A DNA stretch of 64,000 bases from Lepus europaeus (GCF_033115175.1 NC_084827.1:62371201-62435200), one strand, 5' to 3'; shown: positions 1-11,935, counted from the first letter of the stretch. The notes: generated by a model not told the origin, from the sequence alone. Translations and numbers: made by a program.

Positions 1-179
1 AGTGACAGTAAATCATGAAATACTCACACAATTATGAAATACTCATACAATTATGAAGGAGGTAGTTTTAATTAGGAACTGCAAGTGTAAAAAGCAAAGC
101 ACACAGTGTACAGAATATTGCAATGTATGTGAAAAACAATAAAGACACAGACGCAAATACACTTCCTATACATGGTCTA

Positions 180-335
180 AAATATTTGGGCTCCTGCCAC
201 CCACATGGCAGACTCAGATGGAGTTTCTGGAGCCCCAGCTATTGAAGCCATTTGGGGAATGAACCAATAGATTGAAGATCTCTATCTCTCCCTTCCTCTA
301 TCATCATACCATTCAAATAGATTTTTTTTTTAATT
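180..335 (+). mobile_element. CSINE 3' part
   Basis: Old copy starting at the TGGGCTCCTGCCACCCACATGG phrase. The head is missing. Confidence 0.8.
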
Positions 336-337
336 TG

Positions 338-645
338 TTTTTAAAGCTTTATATATTGATTTGAAAGAATTACAGAAAGGGAGAGCCAGAGAGATCCTTC
401 ATCTGCTGGTTTATTCCCCAGATGGCCACAATGGATGGAGCTGGGCCAAGCCAAAGTCAGTAGCCAGGAGCTTCTTCCAGGTCTCCCACATGGGTGGCAG
501 GAGCCCAAATTCTTGGGTCATCCTTCACTGCTTTTCCCAGGCTACCAGCAGGGAGCTGGATTGAAACTACAGCAGCTGGGACTCAAATCGATGCCCATAT
601 GGGATGCCAACACTCAACCCACTATGCCACAACACCAGCCCTAAA
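338..645 (-). mobile_element. CSINE
   Basis: Near full length; the head is at the right end (CCACAACACCAGCCCT). Confidence 0.9.
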
Positions 646-943
646 AAATACTAACAACAGTATTATAGATATGTTGAAATGTAAAATCAGGAAAGTGTAC
701 TCTAGACACAAAAGTAAAGTGAAAAGAAAAAGATAGTTGGAAATGAGCACTGTGGGTAGAAAATATAGGTGAGAAAAATTCCCTGATATCAACAATTTGA
801 ATATCTGATACAAAATATAAGGAAAACACTGAGCTACACACTTAGTGTATATATATATATATACATACACAACACACATAAAACCTACCAAGAAAAATCC
901 TGCCAAATTCCATGATTATCTGACAGATTTAAAGGCTAAAACT

Positions 944-1232
944 AAAGGTGGGCATTGGGCCCAGATGTCAATATCCTGCTTGGGACACGTGAATCCCAAG
1001 TCAGAGTGCAGCTCCACTTCCAATTCCAGCCTCCTACTAAAGCGCATTCTCGGAGGCAGCAAATGAATAAAGTATTTGGGTCTCTGCCACCGACATGATT
1101 GAATTCTGGGCTCTGTATGGCCAGCTCCAGCTTTCTGAAAGCATTTAGATAGCTAATCAGTAGATGGAAGATCTCTGTCTCTGTTTCTTTTTCTGACTGC
1201 CTTCTGAAATAAAAATATATATTTTTTTAATT
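944..1232 (+). mobile_element. CSINE (old, diverged)
   Basis: Recognisable by CCCAAGTCAGAGTGC, the TGGGTCTCTGCCACC phrase and the AAATA tail. Confidence 0.8.
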
Positions 1233-1241
1233 TCATGGAAA

Positions 1242-1537
1242 GTGCTATTAAGGCATAGCAGGTTAAGCTGCCACCTGCAGTGCTGGCATTACATATCATT
1301 GCTGACTTGAATCCCAGCTGCTCCACTTCCAATCCAGCTCTCTGCTATGGCCCTGGGCCCTGCACCCACGTGGAAAACCAGAAGAAGCTTCAGGACCCTG
1401 GCTTCAGACTGGCCCAGCTCCGACCATTACAACCATTTGAAGAGTGAACAGCGGATGGAAGACCCTTCTTTCTCTCCCTGCCTCTGCCTCTCTGTAATCT
1501 GCGTTTCAAATAAATAAATAAATAAATATTTTTTAAA
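1242..1537 (+). mobile_element. CSINE
   Basis: Full length, tail AAATAAATAAATAAATAAAT. Confidence 0.9.
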
Positions 1538-2367
1538 ACTTATCCAAAATTTCTTTTAGCTCATTTTTAAACCTGGTTTAACAACCAAACTGAAGATAAG
1601 GCATTTAACAGAAAAAGACAACCATTCCAAAATGGACCAGCCTAAAGATTTGGTTGGTCCTGTCTATTTCTTAAATCTGTCAATAGCAAGAGGAAATGAC
1701 AAGCTTAAGTTTCAGAGAGCCTCCTGATTCTGGAACAGTAGTTTTCAGTTTCTAGTTCTACTATACACATTGGCCTAAAAAATCTAATTGGTTCCTCAGT
1801 GTATCTGCAATCTATAATGCCTTTTAATTGCCTTACAACAAAACAGTTTAGGTATATCCTTTCAAACAAGTCAGTCTGGATTTCAAAGAACAGTGCTTAT
1901 TAGGATATGATGAACTGAAAGTTAATTAAATATCTAAAAATAAAGTGGAAAAAAGTTTCATAAATGAAACATGCCCATTTTGTAACTTGAAACATCCTTT
2001 ACTAAATAGTTAAGGTTCAACACAGTTACTAAAAGTTAGTTTTATTAAAACTACCTAAAGGTTATAGCTATTCTAACCAAAAAGTCAAACTCATATTTAT
2101 ATTTATACTCAGATCATAATTCATATTCTTCGTTGAGAAAATCAACTGCTTAACCAATTGCAAATTTTATTCAATATAGGAAATACACTCATAACCTTGG
2201 GAAAGGCAAAGCTCCCTTGGATAGGACACCAAAACCACCATGTTTCTGTGCCACCGCAACAGTGCACACAAATGTCCTGACAAATGCTCTCTAGATTAGG
2301 CCATGCTCCAAAGTCACTGTCAGGTTTCCAAGTGTTATAATGAAGCAGTGACCTTGGTGAGTATTCT
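1538..2367. other. Non-repeat intronic or intergenic DNA
   Basis: AT-rich, no SINE, no exon or conserved peptide recognised. Presumed part of WDR33 intron 1. Confidence 0.6.
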
Positions 2368-2692
2368 TTTTTTAAAGATTTACTTATTTATTTGAAATGC
2401 AAAGTTACAGAGAGCAGAGGCAGGGAAAGAGATGTCTTCCATCCACTGGTTCACTCTCCAGATGGCCACCAAAAGCCAGAGCTGTGCCTATCCTAAGCTA
2501 GCAGCAGGAGTTTGCTCTAGGTCTCCCACATGGGTACAGGGACCCCAGCACTTGGGCTATCCTCTATTGCTTTCCCAAGTCATAGCAGAGAGCTGGATGG
2601 GAAGTGGAGCAGCAGGGACTCAAAGTGGCGCCCACATGGGATGCCAGCACTGTAGGCAGTGGCTTTACCCACTACACCACAGCACTGGCCCC
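2368..2692 (-). mobile_element. CSINE
   Basis: Full length, TTTTTTTAAAGATTTACTTA at left and CACAGCACTGGCCCC at right. Confidence 0.93.
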
Positions 2693-2914
2693 AACCTTGG
2701 CAAATTTGAAATCACTCATTATCACAGAGCTGGAAGTGTTGTCTACCTCACAAGAAGGTTAAACAAGTTTGGAGTGATCAGTCCCAGCTTTGATGTACAA
2801 CTCAAACTAGAGGAATGGCAGAACAATCTGTTGCCACCCTGTCAATCTAGTTTCAATGTACTGATGACCTCAGCTGGCACCATGACAATGAAAAAGCAAA
2901 ACCAAACATGAAAG

Positions 2915-3200
2915 GAATGGGCATTACGGTGTAGTGGGTTAAGCTGCCGCTTAGGATGCATCATCCCATATCAGAGTGCCGGTTCAAGTCCTGGCTTTTG
3001 GTCTAGCTTCTTGCTAATGTAACCTAGCAGTCAGCAAATGAAGGCCCAAGGACCTGGGTTCCTGCCACCTACATGATAGACTCAAATGCCTGGCCCAGCT
3101 GGCTGCTGGGGTCATTAGGGAAGTGAACCAGCAGACAGAGGAAGATATCGCTCCCTTGCTCGCTCGCTCGCTCTCTCCTAAATAAACAAATAAAAAGTAA
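2915..3200 (+). mobile_element. CSINE (old)
   Basis: Head GGGCATTACGGTGTAGTGGG; the CT region has become a GCTCGCTCGCTC run. Confidence 0.87.
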
Positions 3201-3235
3201 AACGTTAAATACTATTTTATAAAGAGTGAAAAGAG

Positions 3236-3544
3236 GGGCTGGCACTTTGGCGCAGTGAGTAAAGCCATTGCCCGGCTGCTCCTCTTCTGATGCAGCTCCC
3301 TGCTGATGCACCTGGGAAAGTAGCAGAAGATGGACCAAGTGCCTGGGCCCCTGCACACATGTGGGAGACCTGGATGAAGCTCCAGGCTCCAGGCTCCAGG
3401 CTCCAGGCTTCAGCCTGGCCCAGCTCTTGCTATTGTGGCCATTTGGCGAGTAAACCACTGGTTGCAAGATCTCTGTGTCTCTCCCTGTTTCTCTGTAACT
3501 CTGACTTTCAAATAAATAGTAAATTAAAAAAAAAAAAAAAAAAA
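3236..3544 (+). mobile_element. CSINE with internal deletion and a 7-mer expansion
   Basis: The segment between the head and GGCTGCTCCTC is deleted. It contains the tandem repeat at 3381-3408. Confidence 0.9.
3381..3408 (+). repeat. Tandem heptamer TCCAGGC x4
   Basis: Four exact copies, expanded from the GGCTCCTGGCTTC-like segment of the host SINE. Confidence 0.9.
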
Positions 3545-3661
3545 GAGTGAAAAGAGCCCAAAGAATTAAAGAACATGTATGCAAAGTATGTATCTAAAAC
3601 AGATCTGCATCTAAAATATATAAAGAACTCTTAATAACTCAATAATAAAAAGACAAGGGTC

Positions 3662-3991
3662 GGCCGGCACCGTGGCTCAACAGGCTAATCCTTTGCCTAG
3701 CGGCACCGGCACACTGGGTTCTAGTCCCGGTCGGGGCGCCGGATTCTGTCCCAGTTGCCCCTCTTCCAGGCCAGCTCTCTGCTATGGCCCAGGAGTGCAG
3801 TGGAGGATGGCCCAAGTGCTTGGGCCCTGTACCCGCATGGGAGACCAGGATAAGTACCTGGCTCCTGGCTTCGGATCAGCGCAGTGCGCCAGCCGCGGTG
3901 GCCATTGGAGGGTGAACCAACGGCAAAAAGGAAGACCTTTTCTCTCTGTCTCTCTCTCTCACTGTCCACTCTGTCAAAAAAAAAAAAAAAG
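3662..3991 (+). mobile_element. Young CSINE
   Basis: Full length (ggccggcaccgtggctcaac ... poly(A)) with the perfect target duplication AAGACAAGGGTC at 3650-3661 and 3992-4003. The B-box-like GGGTTCTAGTCC is intact. Confidence 0.96.
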
Positions 3992-4002
3992 AAGACAAGG
4001 GT

Positions 4003-4287
4003 CATAGCCAGCACTTGCAACACCTGCATCCCATATCAGAGTGCCAGTTCAAACGCCAACTGCTCCACTTCCAATTCAGCTCCTGCTAACGTGCCTGGGA
4101 AGGCAACAGAGAAAGGTGACAGAAGTACTTGGGCCCTTACCACCCATGGGGGAGACCTGAATGAGTTCCTGGGTCCTGGCTTTGGCCTGGTCCTGGCTAT
4201 TGCAGCCATTTTGGGAATAAACCAAAGGACAGAAGATCTGTCACCGTGTCATTCAAATAAATAAATCTTAAAAGAAAAAAAAAAAAA
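4003..4287 (+). mobile_element. CSINE
   Basis: Old-type copy; the head is partly lost (atagccagcacttgc). Confidence 0.88.
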
Positions 4288-4618
4288 GGCCGGCGCCGTG
4301 GCTTAACAGGCTAATCCTCTGCCTTGCGGCGCCGGCATACCGGGTTCTAGTCCCGGTTGGGGCGCCAGATTCTATCCCGGTTGCCCCTCTTCCAGGCCAG
4401 CTCTCTGCTATGGCCCGGGAAGCCAGTGGAGGATGGCCCAAGTGCTTGGGCCCTGCACCCGCATGGGAGACCAGGAGAAGCACCTGGCTCCTGGCTTCGG
4501 ATCAGCGAGATGCGCCGGCCGTAGCGGCCATTGGAGGGTGAACCAACGGCAAAAGGAAGACCTTTCTCTCTGTGTCTCTCTCACTATCCACTCTGCCTGT
4601 CAAAAAAAAAAAAAAAAA
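4288..4618 (+). mobile_element. Young CSINE in the tail of an older SINE
   Basis: A full-length low-divergence copy that starts directly after the poly(A) of the SINE at 4003-4287. Confidence 0.95.
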
Positions 4619-4682
4619 AGACAACCCAATATTTTAAATGGGGAAATGATCTGACAATTATTTCTCCAAAGATACACAAACG

Positions 4683-5000
4683 GCCCAAGCATTTGTTGTG
4701 GCATACTAGACTAAGCCTCCGCCTGCAGCACCAGCATCCCATATGGGCGCCAGTTTGTGTCCCAGCTGCTCCTCTTCAAATCCAGCTCTCTGCTAATGGC
4801 CTGGGAAAACAGTAGAAGATGGCTCAAATGCTTGGGCCCCTGCAACAATATGAGAAACCCAGAAGAAGCTCCTGGCTCCTGGCTTTGGGTCAGCCCAGTT
4901 CGAGCCACGGTGGTCATTTGGAGTGAACTAGCAGATGGAAAACCTCTCTGTCTTTCCCTCTCTAACTCAACCTCTCAAGTAAATAAATAAATCTTTAAAA
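4683..5000 (+). mobile_element. CSINE
   Basis: Full length with tail AAATAAATAAATCTTTAAAA, followed by a (CAAA)n tract. Confidence 0.9.
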
Positions 5001-5026
5001 ACAAACAAACAAACAAACAACACCTT

Positions 5027-5190
5027 TCAGAGGCTTGTGTTAAGCCACTGCCTGCAACGCTGGCATCTCCTGGCAGAACACCGGTTCAAGTCCTGGCTGC
5101 TCCACTTCCAATCCCTGAATGTTAAGGCCATTTGGGGTATGTACCAGTAGATAGACAATCTCTCTCTGTCACTCTGCCTTTCAAAAAAAA
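5027..5190 (+). mobile_element. CSINE, internally deleted
   Basis: The head half is joined to GGCCATTTGGGGTATG; about 150 bases are missing. Confidence 0.8.
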
Positions 5191-5863
5191 GTCATTGACT
5201 CAAACCAGGTACAGAATTAAAAAAAAAAAAAAAAATCAAATGTCCCACTACATCTAAATTTAAAACCACAGAAGTCATAAAGCTTATTTTTGTAAACTGT
5301 ACTTGGCCTGATGCAAACTGAGTTTGAGTCTATTGCTATATATGAAACTGAAATTTCATTAAAGCTTTTTTTATGCATCCTACTCAAAACAGGAATTTCT
5401 TTCCCTCTACAGAAAAATAATTGTGACTGTGTACAGAGTATTATCACATGGGTTAAAGCTCTTTAATGAACCCTTCAGTACCTAACTTTTGAAACTGTAC
5501 CAATGAAATACGATAACTGGGTGTAAAGTTTTGAAAATATAGTACTCAATTGAGTACAGGGAGTTACTTATTTCTACTATGACAACAAAAATAGCTATAG
5601 TTATCAAAAGAGGGTTCACAAATCACCTGGAAAAAGCTCTGTAAAGGGAACATAAAACATGGTAAGAAACAAGTAATCACAGATTTCAAATATCTGTAGT
5701 AAAAAGAGAAATTATTAGCCTTACTCACTTTTTCAATCTCACATATTGGTTGAGGAGCCCTATAGTGGAAAGTGCAAAGAACAACGATCAGAAGTTGCTG
5801 CATATGTGTTTTACCATGATTTAAAAAAAAAAAAATTCTAAGTTGCACTAAAGAATACATTTG
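5191..5863. other. Non-repeat AT-rich DNA
   Basis: Contains a 15-base A tract at 5220. No gene or known repeat recognised. Confidence 0.6.
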
Positions 5864-6120
5864 CTGGGGCCGACTCAGTGGCACAGTGAGTTAAAGCCCT
5901 GGCCTGAAGTGCCGGCATCCCATATGGGCGCCGGTTCTAGTCCCAGCTGCTCCTCCTCCAATCCAGCTCTCTGCCATGGCCTGGGAAAGCAGAAGATGGC
6001 CCAAGTCCTTGGGCCCCTGCACCCATATGGGAGACCGGAAGAAGTTTTCTGTCTCTCCCTCTCACTGTCTGTAACTCTACCTCTCAAATAAATAAATAAA
6101 ATCTTTAAAAAAAAAAAAAA
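5864..6120 (+). mobile_element. CSINE
   Basis: Old type with a deletion of the CTCCTGGCTCC section. The tail is the target of the next SINE. Confidence 0.9.
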
Positions 6121-6463
6121 AGCCAGCGGCACAGCTCAATAGGCTAATCCTCCGCCTGTGGCGCCAGCACCCCGGGTTCTAGTCCCAGTCGGGGCGCCAG
6201 ATTCTGTCCCGGTTGCTCCTCTTCCAGCCCAGCTCTCTGCTGTGGCCCAGGAGGGCAGTGGAGGATGGCCCAAGTGCTTGGGCCCTGCACCCATATGGGA
6301 GACCAGAAGCACCTGGCTCCTGGCTTTGGATCAGCGCAGTGCGCCAGTGCGGCGCGCCAGCGAGGCCAGCCGCAGCGGCCATTGGGGGGTGAACCAATGG
6401 AAAAGGAAGACCTTTCTTTGTCTCTCTCTCACTGTCCACTCTGCCTGTCCAAAAAAAAAAAAG
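6121..6463 (+). mobile_element. Young CSINE in the tail of an older SINE
   Basis: Full-length, with an internal extra GCGGCGCGCCAGCGAGG segment near 6348-6370. It is inserted in the poly(A) of the SINE at 5864-6120. Confidence 0.94.
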
Positions 6464-6474
6464 ATGCCACTTGT

Positions 6475-6912
6475 GGGGACCAGCACTGTGGCGCAGAGTT
6501 AAAGCCCCGGCCTGCATCGCCAGCATCCCATATGGGCACCAGTTTGTGTCCTTGCTGCTCCTCTTCTGATCCAGCTCTCTAATGGCCTGGGAAAGCAGAT
6601 GAAGATGGTCCAACTTGAGAGGCAGAGTTACAAAAAGAAAAAGGGACACAGAGAGAAAGGTCTTCCATCGACTGGTTCACTCTCCAAATGGCCACAACAG
6701 ACAGAACTGGGCTGATCCAAAGCCAGGAGCTTCTTCCAGGTCTCCCAAGCAGGTGCAGGGGCCCAAGCACTTGGCCCATCTTCATCTGCTTTCCCAGGCC
6801 ATTAGCAGAGAGCTGGATCAGAAGAGGAGCAGCAAGGACACAAACCGGTGCCCATAAGGGACGCTGGCGATGCAGGTCGGGGCTTAACCTACTATGTCAC
6901 AGCACCAGCCCC
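6475..6912. repeat. SINE fold-back inverted duplication
   Basis: The left arm 6475-6608 (plus-strand SINE head half) and right arm 6776-6912 (same segment inverted) share non-consensus features: GCAGATGAAGATGG, TTGTGTCCTTGCTGC and GCGATGCAGG. The 167-base spacer completes the minus-strand SINE body (6618-6775) but has no A-rich tail at its junction with the left arm. Two independent insertions would not share private variants or lack the tail. Confidence 0.8.
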
Positions 6913-6937
6913 ATCAATTTTTTTTTTTTCGATTCTC

Positions 6938-7235
6938 TACTACTGAGGCTGGCATACTGTGCAACAGATGATACCACACAGGATGCTCAAATCCCATATC
7001 AAAGTACCTGGGTTCAAGTTCCAGCTCTGCTTCTGATTCCAGATTCCTGCTAATGTAAACCCTCAGAGGCAGATGATAGATCAAATGCTTGGATCCCTGC
7101 CACACACAGGGGCGACTGAGATCTGGGCTTCAACATGGCCTAGCCTGGGCTGCTGTGGACATTTAGAGGATGATGCAGTGAATGGAAGATTTTTGTGTCT
7201 CTCTCGATCCCTCTTTCATATTAAAAAAAAAAAAA
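6938..7235 (+). mobile_element. CSINE (old)
   Basis: Diverged copy ending in an A tract at 7222. Confidence 0.8.
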
Positions 7236-7256
7236 ATTAAGAACAGAATTATCAGA

Positions 7257-7515
7257 GCAGGTATTTGGCCTAATTGGGTGGGACACCCACATCCCATATC
7301 ATATCAAAATACCTAGGTTGGATGTCCAGCTCAGGCTCCCAACCCCAGCTTCCTGGTAGTGCAGACCCTACCCTATGAAGCAGTCACTCACATGAGAGAC
7401 CCAGACCGAGTTCCCTAGCTTGTGCCCGGCCAAGTTCTGGTCATCGACGGCATTTGGACAGTGAAACAGTGAATGGGAGCTCTGACTCTGTCTGCTTCTC
7501 AAATATTAAAATTTT
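7257..7515 (+). mobile_element. CSINE (old)
   Basis: Diverged; recognised by ATCCCATATCATATC and ACATGAGAGACCCAGACCG. Confidence 0.75.
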
Positions 7516-7611
7516 CAGTCATAAAAGAAGTGATCACAATTAAAACTAAGAGATATGACAAATACAATGTTTGATTCTAGATAGGATTTGGATTAGAGAA
7601 AAAAAAAAAAA

Positions 7612-7935
7612 ACACTTTGGAGAAAGCATTGTGGTACAGCAGGTTAAGGAGCCGCTTGCAACATCGGCATCCCCTATGAGCAGTGGTTCAAGTCCCTGCT
7701 GTTCTGCTTCCAACCAACTCCTTGCTAAAGCACCTGGGAAAACAGAGGAAGATAGCCCAAGGACATGGGCCTCAACCACTCATGGAAGACCTGGGTGGAG
7801 TTCCAGGCTCCTGGCTTTCACCTGGCACAGCACCAGCTGTTACAGCCATTTGGTGAGTGAACCAGCAGATGGCAGATCTTTCTCTATTTAATTCTGCCTT
7901 TGAAATTAATAAATAAATCTTCTAAAAAAATATTC
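7612..7935 (+). mobile_element. CSINE
   Basis: Full length with AATAAATAAATCTTCTAAAA tail. Confidence 0.9.
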
Positions 7936-8591
7936 TGTGAGTGATGTTACTGGGACAACTGAAGAAATTTAATTATGAACTGCATTAAGTACTCTACAAA
8001 TCCTAAATATTCAGAATTTGTTAATATTGTTAGTATTCAAGAGAACAAACTTGTTCTTAGGGTGAAAAATGTAAAATCCCTGGGAATGACTGGGGGAAAT
8101 GAGGAAGGGACAATGCAGATTTGACAAAATATTAACAATTGGTAAGTGAGGATAAGAAGTACACAGGAGTTCTTACAGGGTACTCACATGATGACAAATT
8201 TATCAGGCTACAGATCATGAATAATACCAAAGGGGAAAATGTACCTTTCCAACAGGAAAAAAAAAAAAAAAAATCACACAAAGCAAGCAAACACAGCACT
8301 ATAAATAATGGGGCAAACTAACACCTGGTAGTCCCTACAGCAAGTATTAAGGGCTCAGAACTAATGAGAAAGGAATCAGATATTCTTTCCTTCCTGATGT
8401 AATAATATATAAATCATATCTTCTCAACTATGAAATTCTTTGCCAATATTTAGTTCAAATTTAATCAAACCTCTGTAGAGTTAACTTCCAATTTGTAGGA
8501 AATAAAAGGAGTAGAGGAAAAGTAAGTAACATTTAAAGCACGCCATCAGAAAATTTTTAAATGTGCAAGAGTCTGAAAAGATGGAGTGGTA
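7936..8591. other. Non-repeat AT-rich DNA
   Basis: An A tract at 8258 is the only notable feature. No gene recognised. Confidence 0.6.
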
Positions 8592-8900
8592 GGCATTTGG
8601 GCAAACAGTTGACAAACTGATAGGGACACTAGGAGGCAGACAAGTACCCGGGTATGAGTCCCAGCTCCACTCTCCATTTCAGGTTCCAGCTAACATGAAA
8701 CCTGATTGGCAGCTGGCAATTGCTCAAGTAGTTAGGTTCCTGCCATCCACATGGGAAACCTAAACTGAGTTCCCAGCTCCTGGCTCCAGCCTGGCCCAGC
8801 ACCAGCCACTGTAGGCTATGGGGAGTGAACCAGTTTGTTCATATGCACTTGGTTTTTTCTCTCTCTGCTTCTCAAATAAATTAACTTTTTAATTTAAAAA
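8592..8900 (+). mobile_element. CSINE (old)
   Basis: Diverged head; clear CTCCTGGCTCCAGCCTGG and CTCAAATAAATT end. Confidence 0.85.
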
Positions 8901-8903
8901 TAG

Positions 8904-9203
8904 GGGCCAACACAGCACAGCAGGTAAAGCTGCCACCTGGGACGCCGGAATCCCTTAAAGGTACTGGTTCAAGTCCTGGCTGCCCCACTTCCAATCTGGC
9001 TCCCTGCTAATGCTCCTGGGAAGGTAGTGGAAGATGGCCCACGTCCTTGGGCCCCTGCACCCACATGGGAAACCCAGATGAAGCTTCTGGCTCCTGGCTT
9101 CAGCATGGCCCAGCCCTGGCAGTAGCAGACATTTGGGAAGTGAACCAGAGGATGGAAGCATTCTCTAACTCTCCTTTTCAAATAAATAAATGAATCTTTA
9201 AAA
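8904..9203 (+). mobile_element. CSINE
   Basis: Full length in a tandem series of four plus-strand SINEs. Confidence 0.92.
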
Positions 9204-9207
9204 GGCT

Positions 9208-9529
9208 GGGTGGGGCGGCGGGCAGCACTGTGGTACAACAGGTTAAAGCCCCAGCCTGCAGCACCAGCATCCCATATAGGCACCAGTTGCTCCTCTTCCA
9301 ATCTAGCTTTCTGCTATGGCCTAGGAAAGCAGTGGAAGATGGTCCAACTCCTTGGGCCCCTACACCTGCATTGGAGATGTAGAAGAAGCTCCTGGCTCCG
9401 GATCAGCTCAGCTACAGCCAAGCGGCCATTTGGGGAGTGAATCAGTGGATGGAAGACCTCTCTCTCTGTCTCTCCCTCTCTGTAACTCTACCACTCAAAT
9501 AAATAAAACCTTTAAAAAAAAAAAAAAAA
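9208..9529 (+). mobile_element. CSINE
   Basis: Full length, ending in a 17-base A tract. Confidence 0.92.
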
Positions 9530-9530
9530 G

Positions 9531-9840
9531 GCAGGGGGGTTCCCCCAGTGCTGTAGCTCAGTGGGTTAAACCCCACCCTGCAGCAATGGCATCCATATAG
9601 GTGCCAGTTTGAGTCCTGGCTGTTCCATTTCTGATCCAGCTCCCTGATAATGTGCCTAAGAAAGTAGCAGAGGACGGCCCAATCCCTGCACCCACTTGGG
9701 AGACCGGGAAGAGGTTCCTGGATCCAGATTGGCTCAGCTCCAGTCATCTGGGTAGTGAAGCAGCAGATGGAAGAACTCTCTCTATCCCTATTTTTCTTCG
9801 TAACTCTTTCAAATAAATAATTAAAATTAAAAAATAAAAT
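9531..9840 (+). mobile_element. CSINE
   Basis: Follows directly on the previous tail. The middle is shortened. Confidence 0.9.
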
Positions 9841-9951
9841 TAAGAAAAAGCAAATGGTAAGACACAGTGCCAGGAACCAGAGACATAAAGTAACATGAGG
9901 CAGTCATAAAGGCCTTAGATTAACTTGAGAGACAAATTATAAATATATGAG

Positions 9952-10325
9952 GGGCCGGCACTATGGCATGGAAGGTGAAGCCACCACCTGCAGTGCTGGC
10001 ATCCCAAATGGTTGCCAGTTCGAGTCCCGGCTGCTCCACTTCCGATCCAGCTCTCTGCTGTGGCCTGGGAAGCAGTGGAGGATGGCGGAGGTCCTTGGGC
10101 CCCTGCACCTGTGAGGGAGATCTAGAATAAGCTCCTGGCTCCTGGCTTCTGATCAGCTCAGCTCCAGCCATTTCAGCCATCTGGTGAGTGAACCAGCATA
10201 TGGAAGAAGACCTTCCCTCTCTCTCTCCCTCTCACTCTTTCTTTCTCTCTCTCTCCCTCCCTCCCTGCCTCTGCCTCTCTGTTAATGCTGCCTTTCAAAT
10301 AAATAAATAAATGTTTAAAAGTAAA
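9952..10325 (+). mobile_element. CSINE with expanded CT tract
   Basis: Head GGGGCCGGCACTATGGCATGG; the CT-rich region at 10213-10275 is expanded. Confidence 0.93.
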
Positions 10326-10735
10326 TTAATTAATGAAATCAAGCAAGACCTTATTAATGGGATCAGAGTTAGGTGGCTACTGAGGAGTTAAAAGGATATG
10401 AATATATAGTCTGAAAGAAAGAAGACAATCAAGGCAGTGAGCAAAGGCCCAAGAGTAGAAATAAGTCAGGCATGTGTGAAACACGGACTAGAGTAGTCAT
10501 GAGAATTTCTGTAGAAAGTCCATTCACTACTCAACATTAAATGCCTAGGTTTTAATAATACAAAAATATAAAGCACTACAGTATCTGTGTTCAAAGTGCT
10601 CAGAAAGTAGTGTAAAAATTCACAAAATGTATTAGAGATATATGAAAAATGCTTCGTAACAAAGAGGAAAGAATACTAATGATCTTGTTTTCAACAAAGA
10701 TATCTGAGGATTTAAAAATTGAAAATCATTTCCCA
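10326..10735. other. Non-repeat DNA
   Basis: AT-rich; no gene or definite repeat family recognised. Confidence 0.55.
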
Positions 10736-11420
10736 TGGGGCCAATGCTGTGGCTAGTGGTTAAAGCCACCACCTGCAGTACCGACAACCCATATAGACAC
10801 CGACCAGTTCTAGTACCGGCTGCTCCACATCCAATCCATCTCTCTGCTATGGCCTGAAAAAGTAGTAGAAGATGGCCGGCGCCGTGGCTTAACAGGCTAA
10901 TCCTCCGCCTTGCGGTGCCGGCACACAGGGTTCTAATCCTGGTTGGGGCGCCGGATTCTATCCCGGTTGCCCCTCTTCCAGGCCAGCTCTCTGCTATGGC
11001 CCAGGAAGGCAGTGGAGGATGGCCCAAGTGTTTGGGCCCTGCACCCCATGGGAGACCAGGAGAAGCACCTGGCTCCTGGCTTCGGATCAGCGAGATGCGC
11101 CGGCCGTAGCGGCCATTGGAGGGTGAACCAACGGCAAAAAGGAAGACCTTTCTCTCTGTGTCTCTCTCACTATCCACTCTGCCTGTCAAAAAAAAAAAAA
11201 GAAGAAGAAGAAGATGGCCCAAGGCCTTGGGCCCCTGCACCCTTTTGGGAGACCCAGAAGAAGCTCCTGGCTCCTGGCTTCAGATCAAGCGCAGCTCCAG
11301 CCATTGCGGCTAAATGGGGAGAGAACCAGCAAATGGAAGACCTCTCTCTCTCTCTCTCTGCCTCTCCTCCTCTCTCTGTGTAACTCTTTCAAATAAATAA
11401 ATAAATCTTTAAAAAAAAAA
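10736..11420 (+). mobile_element. CSINE split by a younger CSINE
   Basis: The head part 10736-10873 and the rest 11209-11420 are continuous once the nested copy is removed. Confidence 0.92.
10874..11208 (+). mobile_element. Young CSINE nested in an older SINE
   Basis: It interrupts the SINE 10736-11410 with target duplication AGAAGATGG (10867-10875 and 11209-11217). Confidence 0.95.
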
Positions 11421-11455
11421 TGATTTACCAATTAAATTCCAATCATGGAGAAAAA

Positions 11456-11935
11456 TGTCAAAATCTACTGAATGCTTCCTATACACAAGGCACTTTCTCC
11501 TTTGGGATAACTTTTCTAACTAATCTTTAAAAAAAAAAAAAGATTTAGTTATTTAGTTGAAAGGCAGAGTTACAGAGGCAGAGGCAGAGAAAGAAACCTT
11601 CATCAGCAGGTTTACTCAACAGATGGCCACAACAGTCAGAAAGAACTGCACGGATCCAAAACCAGGAGCCAGGAGCCTCCTCCATATCTCCTACGTGGGT
11701 ACAGGGGCCCAAGGACTTGGGCCATGCTCCACTGCTTTCCCAGGCCACAGCATAGAGCTGGACCAGAAGCGGAGCAGCCAGGAAGGGAAGCTGCACACAC
11801 ATGGAATGCCAGCACTGCAGGCAGCGGTTTAACTAATCTTTTTATGTGTAAGGAAACTGAACCTTAGAGTTGAATTAACTGGCCCAAAATAAAAAGTTAG
11901 TGGTGAGCCTGACATTCAAACTTAGGTCTGTGAAA
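11456..11935 (+). mobile_element. MIR split by a CSINE
   Basis: The two parts 11456-11528 and 11842-11935 read as one MIR (tactgaatgcttcctatac ... aggaaactgaacc ... ctggcccaaa). Confidence 0.8.
11529..11829 (-). mobile_element. CSINE inserted in a MIR
   Basis: Target duplication TAACTAATCTTT at 11517-11528 and 11830-11841. Confidence 0.94.

Noticed and set aside
3662-3760. tRNA-like segments at SINE heads
   Set aside because: The heads carry A/B-box-like promoter motifs inherited from a tRNA, but the copies are SINEs and no independent tRNA gene with a cloverleaf was found.
10632-11240. 202-codon minus-strand open frame
   Set aside because: Composed of nested CSINEs read backwards.
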